From Streptomyces seoulensis (GTDB taxonomy: Bacteria; Actinomycetota; Actinomycetes; Streptomycetales; Streptomycetaceae), in assembly GCA_013364255.1 (NCBI GenBank), contig CP054936.1:3378853-3442852 (forward strand): a stretch of 64,000 bases of DNA, written 5' to 3'. The notes below the pieces were generated by a model that saw only the letters and a list, made by a program, of their open reading frames with translations, had not been told where the DNA came from and made no database searches. A program made the translations under genes and the position numbers. Below, one piece after another: positions 62,973 through 64,000 of this stretch (its first letter is position 1; each line of letters opens with the position of its first letter).

Positions 62973-63070
62973 ACCCCATGCTCCAGCCGCGCATCACCCG
63001 AACGGACACAGCGGCCCACTGGTTCCTTGGGGTGGCACCAGCATCGCCACCACCGCAAGGAAGGTCACTC

Positions 63071-63943
63071 ATGGCAGTACACCGGCTCGCTCTGTCCGTA
63101 CCGGCCACACCGCACGCGGTCACCGTCGCGCGGCACCAGGCGGTGGACGGGATACGGGACTGGGACGCGGAACTGGACGACGAGGTGCTGCACACCGCCG
63201 CCCTGTTGATCAGCGAACTGCTCGCGAACGCGGTGCAGCATGCTGGCGCCGGCGGGATCCGCCTGGCCTCTCACCTCACCGCGACCGCCCTGCGCATCGA
63301 GGTCAGCGACTCCAGCCCGCTGCTCCCCCTGCCCGGCCTTCCGGACGAGGACGCCGAGAGCGGGCGCGGCCTGCTGCTGGTGGCCGCTCTCGCCGACCGG
63401 CACGGCGTCGAGCCGACCCCCACCGGAAAGCGGTGCTGGGCCGAGATCTCCCGGCCTGCCCCGCCGAAAACGGAAACAGCCGATCCCCTCCCCCTGGGTC
63501 CGGGCAACGCCGCAACCGGCACCGTCAGGCTTCGACCCGGCTACTGGTGCGAGTGCTGGACCGAAACCGTCAGAGGCGGCACGGAGGGGCCGGTCCTCGT
63601 GGCGTCCTTCGACGCATACACGGCATCGCAGGCGGACCGATGGGTGTCCGTCACACTCCGCGTGATCTCACCGGCCCTCGACGCAGACGCCTCGGACGCT
63701 GCATGGACCTGGCTCTACGACGACCGCATCGAGACGCGTCGGGCCCTGCTCCGCCGTGAACCCTGCACGGTGACCATCAGACACTCGAACACCCGCATCA
63801 CCTGGGCGATCCGCCCCGTGCTCCACCTGCCACTCGCCCACAGCGAAGCCGCCACACACCCCGCGTCCGCGATACAGCAGCGAAGCACAGCAACTCCAGC
63901 AGCCGACAGCACCCCGCACCGGACGCCGCGGGTTTCCAGCTAA
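63071..63943 (+). CDS. HATPase (anti-sigma/RsbW-like kinase) with unknown C-terminal domain
   Basis: A 290-residue protein. Residues ~1-135 are a GHKL ATPase like those of RsbW-type anti-sigma kinases: LISELLANAVQHAGAGG (N box), LRIEVSDSSP and DAESGRGLLLVAALADRHG (G box). Residues ~150-255 form a second domain I do not recognise (RLRPGYWCECWTE, DAAWTWLYDDRIETRRALLRRE). The tail is Thr/Ala/Pro-rich. GGAAGG precedes the ATG at 63071. Paired with a divergent XRE gene, it recalls the XRE/ATPase partnerships of Streptomyces (whiJ-like loci), though no DUF397 gene is seen here. Confidence 0.8.
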   Translation: MAVHRLALSVPATPHAVTVARHQAVDGIRDWDAELDDEVLHTAALLISELLANAVQHAGAGGIRLASHLTATALRIEVSDSSPLLPLPGLPDEDAESGRGLLLVAALADRHGVEPTPTGKRCWAEISRPAPPKTETADPLPLGPGNAATGTVRLRPGYWCECWTETVRGGTEGPVLVASFDAYTASQADRWVSVTLRVISPALDADASDAAWTWLYDDRIETRRALLRREPCTVTIRHSNTRITWAIRPVLHLPLAHSEAATHPASAIQQRSTATPAADSTPHRTPRVSS

Positions 63944-63966
63944 CCGGCCTGAACTCCGCCGACCGG

Positions 63967-64000
63967 TCAGAGCGGGAGATCGTCGGGGAGTACCCGGAAC
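63967..64000 (-). CDS. Possible C-terminal end of a gene leaving the window
   Basis: On the minus strand the last bases read in frame as FRVLPDDLPL followed by TGA at 63967-63969, a plausible protein ending. Too short to identify. Confidence 0.3.
   Translation of the reverse strand, partial: FRVLPDDLPL

Noticed and set aside
60880..64000. Integrated element boundary after glnA
   Set aside because: The module looks accessory, but there is no tRNA, integrase, transposase or direct repeat to support an insertion.
1..64000. CRISPR array, tRNA or rRNA genes
   Set aside because: No regularly spaced repeats with unique spacers, no tRNA-like cloverleaf and no rRNA sequence were recognised. The only tandem repeats are very short.

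Overview
The window is a very GC-rich actinobacterial chromosome segment and almost certainly Streptomyces. The evidence is strong GC bias at third codon positions, many GTG starts, 4-bp stop/start overlaps, an actinobacterial cytochrome bcc-aa3 branch, a SAM-IV riboswitch, a GlnR box before glnA, and several Streptomyces-type families (DUF3043, DUF4191, DUF4240, an NsdA-like regulator). From memory, the gene order resembles the S. coelicolor segment from about SCO2136 to glnA (SCO2198). That is recollection, not a search.

Layout. 1-3.7 kb: 5' part of a secreted NlpC/P60-type protein, a NYN-domain protein, a small zinc-ribbon protein, a rhomboid protease and a stand-alone Lrp ligand-binding domain. 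3.7-6.6 kb: a SAM-IV-controlled class V aminotransferase and trpD. 6.7-16.1 kb: the respiratory block (ctaE-qcrCAB and ctaCDF), with a receiver-like protein and an L,D-transpeptidase between the two operons. 16.4-23 kb: a cysteine desulfurase-TusA fusion, a PfkB kinase, a membrane-anchored secreted protein, an ErpA-type Fe-S protein and nadA. 23-29.7 kb: a NarL-type two-component system, pspA-pspAA, DUF3043, two enzymes and an HtrA-like lipoprotein. 29.9-36 kb: cobU (fused to a degenerate metallo-beta-lactamase-like domain), cobT and cobS, interrupted by an internally deleted phosphatidylglycerol lysyltransferase remnant. 36-47.3 kb: an RDD protein, a GH114 lipoprotein, pepA, lpd, sucB, a GntR regulator and aceE. 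47.5-57.4 kb: DUF4240, an amidase, a MarP-like protease, a GNAT protein, an epimerase, a flavin oxidoreductase, an NsdA-like regulator, lipB and lipA. 57.6-60.9 kb: small and membrane proteins, then glnA under a GlnR box. 61-64 kb: an accessory-looking flavoprotein / XRE regulator / HATPase module and the end of a further gene.

How the genes fit together. The region is mostly central metabolism. LipA and LipB make the lipoyl cofactor used by SucB, and Lpd is the E3 for the AceE and SucB complexes. QcrABC and CtaCDEF form the terminal respiratory supercomplex. The desulfurase, ErpA, NadA and LipA are linked by sulfur and Fe-S chemistry. CobU, CobT and CobS assemble the cobalamin nucleotide loop.

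The most interesting signals are regulatory. Three CGTC-N5-GACG repeats cover the nadA promoter. A perfect 17-bp palindrome sits on the -35 region of aceE, beside a GntR gene. A palindrome covers the ctaE start codon. At least eight genes show TANNNT followed 6-7 nt later by the start codon, suggesting leaderless mRNAs. The clearest genomic lesion is the mprF-like gene reduced to its two ends. No transposase, tRNA, rRNA, CRISPR array or prophage was seen.
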